From JAFGLZ01 sp964622545 (lineage in GTDB: Bacteria > Planctomycetota > Phycisphaerae > UBA1845 > JAFGLZ01), in NCBI GenBank assembly GCA_964622545.1, contig CAZUQM010000007.1, forward strand, positions 62,001-126,000: DNA of 64,000 bases, read 5' to 3'. The stretch's first letter is position 1; the number at the start of each line of letters is the position of its first letter. Under the pieces are notes generated by a model, which had not been told where the DNA came from, ran no database searches, and was given only the letters and a program-made list of their open reading frames with translations. Made by a program: the position numbers and the translations under genes. This document shows, in pieces, positions 1 to 8,041 of the stretch.

Positions 1-1060
1 TCCGTTCCCCGTCGAGCTTGCCGCCCAGCAATGTCGTGGTCACGCCCGCCGAGCCCGGCCCGACCACCTTGCCATTGAGTTCGACCTTCACCCCTCCCAT
101 CCAGCAAGGCCAAAACCTCTGGCCCCGCGCCTCGACCACGATATCGCCCAGCCCGCCCGTCCTCGGCGCGTAGCGATAGCGAATCCGCCCGTCAGGCCCG
201 TCCACCGTCAGGTCATAACTCTGGACCGCCTCCGTCGCGTCGCCCTCGCCCAAGTCATCCCTCGCCGTCACCGTATGCTTCACCGGATGCTTGATCGTCG
301 GCAGGATGGTGTCCGGCGTCGTGGGCCAGGGCAGATCCTTCGGAAGCGGCTCGAACGTCAAAGGCTTGTACGCGATCTCGTAGAAACTCAGCGCGTCGAA
401 GAACAGCTTGGCAGGTCGCTCGTCCGAACACCCCGTCACCTCGATGCCCACGAACCGTGCCGGATAGTCGATCTGCTTGTCGGCCTTGCCGCCGATGGGA
501 AGATAGTTCCGCTCCCGACCGTCAGGACTCACGATCGTCCGGTGCAGCAGGTGCCAGTAGTCGAAGTTGTTCACGCCGAGCGCAATCGTGTAGGTCTCGT
601 CCTTGGCATCGCGCACCAAGACGTGAATGCTGCAACGCGACGACTGCGGCGGATTGATCCAACCCCAGTTGTTGCCCCGCACCCACAGATTGACGGCCGT
701 GAACGCGCACGGAATCGCGATCGGCTCCGGCGGCTCGATGACGAACCGGCTCCGCGGCGTTGCACCCGTGTAGACCACCTTGGCCGTGTACGCACCGAAG
801 ATCCGCTGCTCCTGCGATCGGTACAGCCGCGCCTCGGCGCCGTCGATGTTGCGCACCCGCCAACCGGTGAGGTCCTCGAAGTCGACCAGTTGCGGATGCC
901 CCGGCTTGGTTCGCCCGGCCCAGTCGAGCTCATAAGGCCGGGCACCGGGCTTGACGTCTGGCTCGTCGTGATTGATCGCGGGAACCGTCGTGGGCGTCTG
1001 CGGCTCGGCCGCCGCCGAAACGCAGGCCAGCCATCCGGCCAGACACATCATGCGCATCAT
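1..1060 (-). CDS. secreted protein of unknown function, truncated by the window edge
   Basis: An open frame on the minus strand starts with ATG at 1060 and runs out of the window after about 353 codons, so the C-terminus is missing. The first 18 or so residues (MMRMMCLAGWLACVSAAAEP) look like a signal peptide, and a GAGGAGG ribosome site lies just upstream. The mature part has the segment VDFEDLTGWRVRN and later FVIEPPEPIAIPC and VGIEVTG, a pattern of short beta strands like the galactose-binding or carbohydrate-binding modules common in planctomycete secreted enzymes. No catalytic motif is visible in this part. The gene is co-directional with the 2H phosphoesterase gene 62 bp upstream. The secreted, beta-rich reading is fairly safe; any enzymatic role is not assignable. 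Confidence 0.6.
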   Translation of the reverse strand, partial: MMRMMCLAGWLACVSAAAEPQTPTTVPAINHDEPDVKPGARPYELDWAGRTKPGHPQLVDFEDLTGWRVRNIDGAEARLYRSQEQRIFGAYTAKVVYTGATPRSRFVIEPPEPIAIPCAFTAVNLWVRGNNWGWINPPQSSRCSIHVLVRDAKDETYTIALGVNNFDYWHLLHRTIVSPDGRERNYLPIGGKADKQIDYPARFVGIEVTGCSDERPAKLFFDALSFYEIAYKPLTFEPLPKDLPWPTTPDTILPTIKHPVKHTVTARDDLGEGDATEAVQSYDLTVDGPDGRIRYRYAPRTGGLGDIVVEARGQRFWPCWMGGVKVELNGKVVGPGSAGVTTTLLGGKLDGER

Positions 1061-1122
1061 CTCGCCTCCTCTGCATCGTCAGCACGGCGCGGCGCGTGCC
1101 GCTGATCGTTCGCGCCGCCGCA

Positions 1123-1671
1123 TCACCCCGCACCGCCCAGCGCCACCCACCGGTCGACCTCAAACGGGCCGCCCGCCTCGCCGCTCCGCCGGATCATCGC
1201 CACACGGTCGACGACGAACCGCACCGGCTCGAACTCGGCCGACAGCTCGGCCAACGTGCGCTCGAGCTCCGACTTGCCCCGCCGCTGGCCGACGCTCAGA
1301 TGCGGCGTGAATCCCGAAGCAAACCGCGCGACGTCGTCGCAATCCGGCACCGCCTGCATCAGCGCGGTCTGCAGCCTCACAATCGGCTCAGCCGGCTCCG
1401 GACGGAGCCACATCGTGTAGCGGCCCCGGCCGTGGCGAAACCACGAGAACTCGGCCAGCGCGACCTTGAACGGCTCGCAGTCGCACGCGCGCTCTCGCAG
1501 CGCGGGCTCGACCTCGTCGAACTCCTCCCGCGGCCGGAACGGATACAGCAGCGTGACGTGTGGCATCCAACGTCCCACCTGGCGATCGTAGCGATGCCGG
1601 ATGGCCTGGATGCCGGCCCATACCCGCTCGGGCAGGACGATGACCACCGCCGTGTGGTGCGACTTGTTCAT
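1123..1671 (-). CDS. 2H phosphoesterase / 2'-5' RNA ligase family protein
   Basis: A 182-residue cytoplasmic protein of the 2H phosphoesterase superfamily, whose members open or form 2',5'-phosphodiester or cyclic phosphate bonds in RNA or nucleotides. The two signature motifs are present: PHVTLLYPF with H38 and T40, and PHLSVGQ with H124 and S126, spaced as expected for the two catalytic lobes. The length matches bacterial ThpR/YjcG-like proteins (about 170-190 residues). The ATG at 1671 (MNKSHH) was preferred over an upstream TTG at 1698, because the first beta strand (TAVVIVLP) follows directly and the extension adds only arginine-rich sequence. It is divergent from the arginine decarboxylase gene. 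Substrate is unknown; members vary between tRNA processing, cyclic phosphodiesterase and nucleotide functions. Confidence 0.85.
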   Translation of the reverse strand: MNKSHHTAVVIVLPERVWAGIQAIRHRYDRQVGRWMPHVTLLYPFRPREEFDEVEPALRERACDCEPFKVALAEFSWFRHGRGRYTMWLRPEPAEPIVRLQTALMQAVPDCDDVARFASGFTPHLSVGQRRGKSELERTLAELSAEFEPVRFVVDRVAMIRRSGEAGGPFEVDRWVALGGAG

Positions 1672-1818
1672 GGCAAACCAGCGCCCGGAACGCCTCAAGA
1701 GCGATAGCGTGACGATCGCTCAGCGGCCCGAGACGGGGGCCCTGTGAAATTTGATGATGACATCGCCGCTCTGCGATGATAACCTCTTCTGTTTGCAGGC
1801 ACTTGCACGGAGTCATCT
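1672..1818. promoter_or_regulatory. divergent intergenic region with candidate speA promoter
   Basis: This gap separates two divergently transcribed genes. On the plus strand TTGATG (1751-1756) lies 18 bp upstream of GATGAT (1775-1780), in an AT-rich patch that stands out from the GC-rich surroundings. A GGAG ribosome site precedes the speA ATG. It is a weak sigma70-type match, offered only as the best candidate. Confidence 0.3.
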
Positions 1819-3795
1819 ATGGCAAGAACCAAGCACAACCTGGCCGATCACGCCGACAGCATCCGTACCTGGCGCGTGCAAGACGCCGTCGAGCTCTACG
1901 GCATCGACCGGTGGGGCGCAGGATACTTCAAGGTCAACGGCAAGGGCAACGTCGAGATCCGACCCAGCGGCCAGGACGGACCGCAGATCGACCTCAAGGA
2001 GCTCGTCGACGAACTGCTCCGACGAGGTATCGAGCTGCCCATGCTCATCCGGTTCAGCGACATCCTCCGAGACCGCATCGCCCGGCTCCACGGGGCGTTC
2101 CACAAGGCCATCACCGAGTACGGCTACACCGGGCACTACATGGGTGCCTACCCGATCAAGGTCAATCAACAACGACACGTCGTCGAGGAGATCGTTCGCT
2201 ACGGGCAGGACTTCCAGTTCGGCCTCGAGGCCGGCAGCAAGCCCGAGCTTCTGGCGGTGCTGGCCCTGCAGAGCAACCCCGACGCCCCGATCATCTGCAA
2301 CGGCTACAAGGACACCGAGTTTATCGAGATGGTCCTCCTGGCCAGCAAGCTCGGCCGGCGGATCATCCCGGTCGTCGAGAAGTACTCCGAGCTCGAGACG
2401 CTCCTTGCCGCCGCCGAACGCTTCGACGTCCGACCCAGCATCGGCCTGCGCGTCAAGCTCTCGAGCAAGGGCGCTGGACGCTGGGAGGGCTCCGGAGGCG
2501 ACCGCAGCAAGTTCGGCCTGAACATCACCGAGATCGTCCGCGCCGTCGACTACCTCAAGGCCTGCGACGCCGTCGACTGCTTCAAGCTCTTGCACTTCCA
2601 CCTGGGCAGCCAGATCACCAACATCCGCGCGATCCGCGAAGGCCTCGAAGAGGGCTGCCGCATCTTCGTCGAGCTCGCCCGCAACGGGGCCCAGCTCGAG
2701 TACATCGACGTCGGCGGCGGCCTCGCCGTCGATTACGACGGCAGCCGCACCAACTTCCACAGCAGCACGAACTACTCGCTGCAGGAGTACGCCAACGATG
2801 TGGTCAGCCACATCATGGACGCCTGCGACGCCGGCGGCGTCTCGCACCCGATCATCGTCTCGGAATCCGGCCGGGCCCTCGTGGCCCATCACTCCGTGCT
2901 CGTGTTCGACGTCCTCGGCACCAGCGAGCTTCGCGAGGCCGAGATCCCCGAGACGCTTCCCGACGACGCGCCCGACGTCCTGCATAACCTGCACGAGTGC
3001 TTCACCCACATCAGCCGCAAGAACGCCCAAGAGGCCTTCCACGACGCCATGCATTACCGCGAGGAAGGCATGACCCTCTTCAAGCTGGGCTACCTCTCCC
3101 TCTCCGGCCGGAGCCAGGTCGAGACCCTCTTCTGGGCGTGCTGCCGGCGGATCCTGAGGATCGTCCGCGACCTCGAGTACGTGCCCGAAGAGCTCCAGCC
3201 CCTCGAACGCGCCATGAGCGACACGTACTTCTGCAACTTCTCGACCTTCCAATCGGTGCCCGACTTCTGGGCCGTGGGACAGCTCTTCCCCGTTCTGCCC
3301 ATCCACCGGCTCAACGAAGAGCCCACCCAGCGGGGGACCATCGCCGACATCACGTGCGATTCGGACGGGAAGGTCGATCGCTTCATCGATCTCCGCGACG
3401 TCAAGGACGTGCTCGAGCTGCACCGCCCGAACGGACCCTACTACATCGGCATGTTCCTGACCGGCGCCTACCAGGAGATCCTCGGCGACATGCACAACCT
3501 CTTCGGCGACACCAACGCCGTCCACGTCAGCATCGACGACGGCATGAACTACCGCGTCGACCACGTCGTCAAGGGCGATACCATCAACGAGGTCCTCGGA
3601 TTCGTCCAGTACAGCGGCGAGGACCTGGTCAACCGCCTGCGGAACAGCGTCGAGAAGGCCGTCCGCGCCGGACGCATCAGCCTGGAAGAGTCCGCCTACC
3701 TGCTCCGACGCTACGAGGGAGGACTCAACGGCTATACGTACCTGGGCCAGCAGCCCCAAGGACGGCGAAACGCATCCGGAGAGCGCCTCGGCTAG
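1819..3795 (+). CDS. speA: biosynthetic arginine decarboxylase
   Basis: PLP-dependent decarboxylation of L-arginine to agmatine, the first step of the agmatine route to putrescine and spermidine. The protein has 658 residues, the usual length of bacterial SpeA. The N-terminal alanine-racemase-fold barrel carries the PLP lysine in YPIKVNQQ (K114), then HFHLGSQ and EYIDVGGGLAVDY as expected for the family. The C-terminal beta domain contains ADITCDSDG with the conserved cysteine, and NEEPTQRGT. The characteristic start (WRVQDAVELYGIDRWG) is intact. The ATG at 1819 follows a GGAG site. The ceramidase-like gene begins 36 bp downstream in the same direction, but no agmatinase or agmatine deiminase is in the window, so the pathway must be completed elsewhere. 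Confidence 0.97.
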   Translation: MARTKHNLADHADSIRTWRVQDAVELYGIDRWGAGYFKVNGKGNVEIRPSGQDGPQIDLKELVDELLRRGIELPMLIRFSDILRDRIARLHGAFHKAITEYGYTGHYMGAYPIKVNQQRHVVEEIVRYGQDFQFGLEAGSKPELLAVLALQSNPDAPIICNGYKDTEFIEMVLLASKLGRRIIPVVEKYSELETLLAAAERFDVRPSIGLRVKLSSKGAGRWEGSGGDRSKFGLNITEIVRAVDYLKACDAVDCFKLLHFHLGSQITNIRAIREGLEEGCRIFVELARNGAQLEYIDVGGGLAVDYDGSRTNFHSSTNYSLQEYANDVVSHIMDACDAGGVSHPIIVSESGRALVAHHSVLVFDVLGTSELREAEIPETLPDDAPDVLHNLHECFTHISRKNAQEAFHDAMHYREEGMTLFKLGYLSLSGRSQVETLFWACCRRILRIVRDLEYVPEELQPLERAMSDTYFCNFSTFQSVPDFWAVGQLFPVLPIHRLNEEPTQRGTIADITCDSDGKVDRFIDLRDVKDVLELHRPNGPYYIGMFLTGAYQEILGDMHNLFGDTNAVHVSIDDGMNYRVDHVVKGDTINEVLGFVQYSGEDLVNRLRNSVEKAVRAGRISLEESAYLLRRYEGGLNGYTYLGQQPQGRRNASGERLG

Positions 3796-3831
3796 ACACC
3801 TGCGAACCGACGCCAGGTCAGAGAAACCGAC

Positions 3832-5154
3832 ATGCCGCATGATGGGCCATTCCGAGCCGCCTTCGTCGAGCGACCCGTCACCCCCGAAGCGGGATGCCCG
3901 CTCACCGGGTTCATCGACCGGACCGAGCCGAGCCGCGACGTCCGCGACGACCTCTTCGCCCGTCTCGTCATGCTCGAGCACGCAGGAACGCGGGCCGCCC
4001 TCGTCACCGTCGACATGCTCGGTACCGACATCCCCACCGCCACCGAGATCCGACGCAAACTCGCCGCCATCATCCAGACCACCCCCGACCACATCCTGCT
4101 GAACGCCTCGCACACCCATGCCGGACCGGCCACCATCGAGCTCGAGGGCGTCGCCCCCGCCAACCGCGACTTCCTCGCCAGGCTCGACGAGGCGCTCTGC
4201 GACCTCGCACGTCAGGCCATGGTCTCGCACCAACCGGCTCGGCTGATCCATCGGCGAGGCATCGCGCCCGGCGTGGCCACCATCCGACGATGGCCCGGCC
4301 AGGGACCGGCCTCCCACGACCTCGACGCCACCCTCGACGTCCTTTCGCTCGAGCGCGAATCGGGCGATGCCATCGGTCACGTGGTCTGCTTCGCCTGTCA
4401 CGCCGTCGCCGCGGGCAAGACGCTGAGCCTCTCGGCCGACTACCCCGGCGTGATGGTCCGGCGACTGCGCGAAAGCCTGGGTGGCGCCAAGATCGCCTTC
4501 GCCCAGGGCTGCTGCGGCGACCTCAACCCCGTGGTGGGCGTCAGCGATCATGACGCCGCCGACCAGGCCGGTCGCCAGCTCGCCCTCGCCGTCGAGAATG
4601 CCCTCGCCCACGGGAATCCGACCGCGGCCAACGGGCCCATCCGGTGCGCCACGGCCAAGGCCTCCCTGCCGCTGGACGACCCGCCGCCGCGAGAGGAGCT
4701 TCAGCAGCTCGTCGAAGACGGCCGACGCGACGACGCCGACGCGGCCGCCCTGGCCATGGCCTCGTTCGCCCGCCGCACACTCGCACTGATCGATTCGAAC
4801 GCCGTGCCCGAGGCCGTCGACGTGCCGGTCCAGACCTGGCTCGTCGGTGCCGACCCGCCGCTTCGCATCGTCGCCCTGCCGGGTGAGCCGATCTCGTCGC
4901 TGGCTGCTGCAATCCGCCAGGACCTGCCCGGTGCGACCGTCGTGATGGGCTACGCCAACGGACTCATGGGTTACGTGACCGACCGGCCCTCCCACCAGGC
5001 CGGCGGCTACGAGGTGGACGTTGCTTACAGGTACTACGGCTATCCCGCCCGGTTCGATGCCGAGGCGGGCGACGTGCTGATCCGCACGGCCACGAACCTG
5101 GCCGAACGACTGGAACGAGAGGTCCAGACGGCGTCTCGGGGCGTGGCCTTCTAG
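3832..5154 (+). CDS. neutral/alkaline ceramidase-like N-terminal domain protein
   Basis: A 440-residue protein resembling the N-terminal domain of neutral/alkaline non-lysosomal ceramidases, a group very common in planctomycetes and mostly uncharacterised. Recognisable family features are the opening TPEAGCPLTGF, the strand ALVTVDMLGTD, the zinc-ligand-type segment NASHTHAGPA near residue 100, CFACHAVAAGK near 186, and GCCGDLNPV near 225. No signal peptide is apparent, so it may act inside the cell or be exported without a classical leader. It lacks the long C-terminal domain of true ceramidases, so amide hydrolysis of a lipid is only a family-based guess. It sits 36 bp after speA and may be co-transcribed. 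Confidence 0.8.
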   Translation: MPHDGPFRAAFVERPVTPEAGCPLTGFIDRTEPSRDVRDDLFARLVMLEHAGTRAALVTVDMLGTDIPTATEIRRKLAAIIQTTPDHILLNASHTHAGPATIELEGVAPANRDFLARLDEALCDLARQAMVSHQPARLIHRRGIAPGVATIRRWPGQGPASHDLDATLDVLSLERESGDAIGHVVCFACHAVAAGKTLSLSADYPGVMVRRLRESLGGAKIAFAQGCCGDLNPVVGVSDHDAADQAGRQLALAVENALAHGNPTAANGPIRCATAKASLPLDDPPPREELQQLVEDGRRDDADAAALAMASFARRTLALIDSNAVPEAVDVPVQTWLVGADPPLRIVALPGEPISSLAAAIRQDLPGATVVMGYANGLMGYVTDRPSHQAGGYEVDVAYRYYGYPARFDAEAGDVLIRTATNLAERLEREVQTASRGVAF

Positions 5155-5419
5155 CTCGAGGTCGATTGGCCCGAATGGGCAGCGACCTGCTTGCGTCGTC
5201 ACGTGGACGGGCAGCCTCCGCCAGCCCCGGCGGGCGGTCCGTCCCCGGGGAGAATGGTACATATTCCCAGGAAGCGTTGGCCCGGGTGGCTCATCCAATC
5301 GTCTGGAGGTCCAAAGGGTAAGGGTTGGGCGCGCCCTGACAACGCTTCAGGTACACCGACACCGGATGTCTATCTGCGCAAGCAAAACCTGGTCCAAACT
5401 TGGTTGAAGGAGCCATGCG
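5155..5419. other. intergenic region upstream of the peroxiredoxin gene
   Basis: About 265 bp without a convincing gene. It holds a GC-rich inverted stretch near 5220-5250 that could end transcription from the ceramidase-like gene, and an AAGGAG ribosome site just before 5420. I could not identify a convincing -35/-10 pair or an OxyR/PerR-type operator by eye. Confidence 0.4.
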
Positions 5420-6004
5420 ATGCCGCTAGTTACCTCACCCGCACCGACGTTCGACTGCACCGCCGTCATCAATGGACAGATCCAGGTCCTGACCTGGCCG
5501 GAGCTCCATGAGGGCAAGTGGCTGGTCCTGTTCTTCTATCCGCTCGACTTCACCTTCGTCTGCCCAACCGAGATCATCGCCTTCAGCGAGGCCCACGACC
5601 GATTCGCCGAGCTCGGCGCCAAGGTCGCCGCCATCTCGGTCGATAGCCAGTTCACGCACCTGGCCTGGACGCAGCTCCCTCGCGCCGAGGGCGGCCTGGG
5701 CGAGGTCTCGTTCCCGCTGATCGCCGATCTCGACAAGAACATCGCCCGCGCTTACGACGTGTTGCTCGACGAGGGCGTCTCGCTGAGGGGCCTGTTCCTG
5801 ATCGACCCCAAGGGCATCGTCCGCCAGGCCACCATCAACGACCTGCCCGTCGGACGAAATGTGGATGAAGTGCTGCGTCTGATCTCGGCCTTCCAGTATA
5901 CTGAACTGCATGGCGAGGTCTGCCCGGCCAACTGGACTCCGGGTGCCGATACCATGAAGCCCGATCCGGTCGGCTCGAAGGAGTACTTCGTCAAGCACGG
6001 CTAG
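5420..6004 (+). CDS. 2-Cys peroxiredoxin (AhpC/Prx1 type)
   Basis: A thiol peroxidase of 194 residues that reduces hydrogen peroxide and organic peroxides in the cytoplasm. The peroxidatic cysteine is C48 in DFTFVCPTE and the resolving cysteine is C168 in HGEVCPANW, so this is a typical 2-Cys enzyme. The C-terminal KEYFVKHG tail is the type associated with dimer and decamer forms. The chosen ATG at 5420 has AAGGAG seven bases upstream; an ATG five bases earlier is out of frame. No alkyl hydroperoxide reductase subunit F or thioredoxin reductase is next to it, so the electron donor is not evident here. It is convergent with the C_GCAxxG protein gene, with terminator hairpins between them. Confidence 0.95.
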   Translation: MPLVTSPAPTFDCTAVINGQIQVLTWPELHEGKWLVLFFYPLDFTFVCPTEIIAFSEAHDRFAELGAKVAAISVDSQFTHLAWTQLPRAEGGLGEVSFPLIADLDKNIARAYDVLLDEGVSLRGLFLIDPKGIVRQATINDLPVGRNVDEVLRLISAFQYTELHGEVCPANWTPGADTMKPDPVGSKEYFVKHG

Positions 6005-6018
6005 TCGACGACGATCCA

Positions 6019-6084
6019 GGGGGTCCTCCCCGAAGGACCCCCGCAGGGGCGCAGGCGGCTCGGGCTCAGCCTGCGTCCTTTTTT
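6019..6084 (+). terminator. tandem hairpins ending the peroxiredoxin gene
   Basis: A perfect 9-bp hairpin (GGGGGTCCT, loop, AGGACCCCC; 6019-6042) is followed by a second stem, GCAGGC/GCCTGC (6051-6074), that runs into a T tract (6077-6082). This is a good intrinsic terminator on the plus strand. The second part overlaps the 3' end of the convergent gene. Confidence 0.8.
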
Positions 6085-6572
6085 CGTGGGCTGGTGAAGG
6101 CACGAAGCGAGTCCCGCCGCCACGGGCTCGGTTTGCCGCCCTGCTCGGCCAGGATGTCGAGCAACGCGTCCAGCGACCGCATCACGACCTTCGTGCATCG
6201 CCGTCGCGTCCCGAGGCTGAACGTCCCACCCGTGTAGTCGCGGCAATCCAGGAAGCCGTTGACCTCCACGAAACGGTCCCGGTAGGTCTTGCTCAGCTCC
6301 TCCGCGAGCGGGTGCTTGTCGCTGGCGTCGGTCCGTCCGTGCAGCAGGCCGATGGCCATCACGCCGCCCGTGACACACCCGCACACATCGCCGCAATCAC
6401 CGATGCCGCCTCCGAAGCCGCTGGCGATGCGGATCAGGTCGGGCTCCACCGCGCGAGCCCACGCCTTCATGGCCAGCAGGAACAGGATCTCGCTACAGTG
6501 ATAGCCCGCGCCGAACAGCCGCGCCGCCTCGCGCGTCAGCTCCTTGTGGGTGCGATCGTCGCTTTCAGTCAT
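6066..6572 (-). CDS. C_GCAxxG_C_C family putative redox protein
   Basis: A 168-residue cytoplasmic protein matching the C_GCAxxG_C_C family, small cysteine-rich proteins thought to have a redox or iron-sulfur role. The cysteine pattern is C26 (AGYHCSEI), then C60, C64 and C66 in GDCGDVCGCVTGG, followed by single cysteines in GFLDCRDYTG and RRRCTKVV. The position equivalent to GCAxxG reads GCVTGG. The ATG at 6572 is preceded by GGGAGG; longer frames upstream have only low-complexity sequence. It faces the peroxiredoxin gene tail to tail and is divergent from the CaCA exchanger. The function of the family is not established, so no reaction is assigned. Confidence 0.85.
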   Translation of the reverse strand: MTESDDRTHKELTREAARLFGAGYHCSEILFLLAMKAWARAVEPDLIRIASGFGGGIGDCGDVCGCVTGGVMAIGLLHGRTDASDKHPLAEELSKTYRDRFVEVNGFLDCRDYTGGTFSLGTRRRCTKVVMRSLDALLDILAEQGGKPSPWRRDSLRAFTSPRKKDAG

Positions 6573-6748
6573 CGCATGGCGCCTCCCGTCTCTCGATCCT
6601 ATCGCCCTGACGTCCGCGGTCAACGCCCCGCTCCCTTGCATCGGCGCTCGCGAACCGGTATCTGAGACCGAAGCGCCCGCCCCCGACGGCGAGCATCCAC
6701 CAAACCGCGCAAGCGCGAGCCGGGCACTGCAACGGGAAAGCCAGGACC

Positions 6749-7690
6749 ATGGGCGAAGCCGCACTCTTTCTAGGTATCGGGTTGGTGATCCTCACCCTGG
6801 GCGCCGAACTGCTCGTCCGCGGTTCGGGCTCGATGGCCGTCCGCGCCGGGCTGCGACCCATCATCATCGGCCTGACCGTCGTGGCCCTCGGCACCAGCAG
6901 CCCCGAGCTCGTCGTGAGCCTGGCCGCCGCCCTACGAGGCCATACCGAGGTCTCCATCGGCAACGTCGTCGGCTCCAACCTCTTCAACATGCTGGCCATC
7001 CTCGGCTTCGCCGCCATCGTCAGGCCCATGGCCATTCAGACCCAAACCGTCTTCTACGAAACACCGATGATGATCGGTATCACCGTGGTGATGGCCCTGC
7101 TGGCCTGGGACGGTGAGGTCAGCCGATCCGACGGGGCCGTCCTCGTCGTCCTATTCGGCATCTTTCTCGTCTACTGCTACAAGTTCGCCAAGCTGCCGGA
7201 GCTGGAACGCGCGCCGGTCCCGCGAGGCAGTCTCCCGAAAGACATCCTCCTGGTCCTGCTCGGTATCGCCGGGCTCGGCGGCGGCGGACACCTCTGCGCA
7301 ACGAACGCCGTCGTCCTCGCCACCGAGCTCGGCGTGAGCAAACTGGTTATCGGCCTGACCGTCATCGCCTTCGGCACGAGCCTGCCGGAGCTGGCCGCCT
7401 CCGTCGTGGCCGCGATCAAGAAGGAGGCCGACCTCTCCGTCGGCAACGTCGTCGGCTCGAACATCTTCAACATCGGATTGGTGCTCGGCGTGACCGCGCT
7501 GGTGTGTCCCATCCCCGTCCCGCCCGAGTGCATCCGCATCGACATTCCCATCGTCTTGGGTGTGTCGCTGTTCATCCTGCCGTTGATGGGTTTTGGATAT
7601 TCCCTCGTGCGAGTCGAAGGGGCCGTCCTCCTGCTGGGCCTGGCGGCCTACACGATGTTACGATATGTGCATGCCAAGGGTATGATCTGA
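6749..7690 (+). CDS. CaCA family sodium/calcium exchanger (YrbG-like)
   Basis: An inner-membrane cation antiporter of 313 residues with about ten transmembrane helices. Both alpha repeats of the family are present and nearly identical: VVALGTSSPELVVS with GNVVGSNLFN near residues 45-80, and VIAFGTSLPELAAS with GNVVGSNIFN near residues 205-235. These supply the acidic and Asn residues that bind the exchanged ions. The length matches bacterial YrbG-type exchangers rather than the longer eukaryotic NCX/NCKX. The ATG at 6749 follows CCAGGA. The likely role is calcium extrusion driven by sodium; the exact ion coupling cannot be read from the sequence. Confidence 0.93.
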   Translation: MGEAALFLGIGLVILTLGAELLVRGSGSMAVRAGLRPIIIGLTVVALGTSSPELVVSLAAALRGHTEVSIGNVVGSNLFNMLAILGFAAIVRPMAIQTQTVFYETPMMIGITVVMALLAWDGEVSRSDGAVLVVLFGIFLVYCYKFAKLPELERAPVPRGSLPKDILLVLLGIAGLGGGGHLCATNAVVLATELGVSKLVIGLTVIAFGTSLPELAASVVAAIKKEADLSVGNVVGSNIFNIGLVLGVTALVCPIPVPPECIRIDIPIVLGVSLFILPLMGFGYSLVRVEGAVLLLGLAAYTMLRYVHAKGMI

Positions 7691-7777
7691 CGATAGCATG
7701 GAGAGACGGCACTGGGTCCGCCGGTCCGCCCCCGGTCGGCCCCAAGACCGGCCCTGCAATCGTCGAGCGAAGCAACG

Positions 7778-8041
7778 ATGAAACGACGTCACCTCAAACC
7801 CGCCTTCGTGTTCGGCTTCATCATCGCCAGTGTCGTGGGCGTGTCTCTGTTGTGGGGAAGGTATCATGGTCCGAACCGGGTGGATCCTCCTACTCGCGCT
7901 TTCTGCGGCTGCTGCCACAGCGACGGCGAACGAGACCTCGACGCTGAAGATTACGACCATTCAGGACGTGTGCACGAGGTGTCCCGAACGGATCAGCCGC
8001 CTGTTCAAGCAGCTCGACTTGAACAGACCCGGCCTCGCTGA
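7778..8041 (+). CDS. possible small membrane-anchored ORF overlapping the heparinase-like gene
   Basis: An 87-codon frame begins MKRRHLKPAFVFGFIIAS, which reads like a real positively charged N-terminus followed by a transmembrane or signal segment. The remaining two thirds overlap the heparinase-like gene in another frame and look like ordinary out-of-frame sequence. It could be a short leader that couples translation to the next gene, a remnant of an earlier gene start, or chance. No family is recognised. Confidence 0.2.
   Translation: MKRRHLKPAFVFGFIIASVVGVSLLWGRYHGPNRVDPPTRAFCGCCHSDGERDLDAEDYDHSGRVHEVSRTDQPPVQAARLEQTRPR

Noticed and set aside
1813..5298. A 1161-codon open frame on the minus strand across speA and the ceramidase-like gene
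   Set aside because: It is antisense to two well-recognised proteins, has no homology signature and is explained by GC-rich codon usage, which leaves few stops on the opposite strand.
5155..5419. CTGACA (5336) as a -35 for the peroxiredoxin gene
   Set aside because: No acceptable -10 lies 16-18 bp downstream; the nearest AT-rich hexamer is about 29 bp away.
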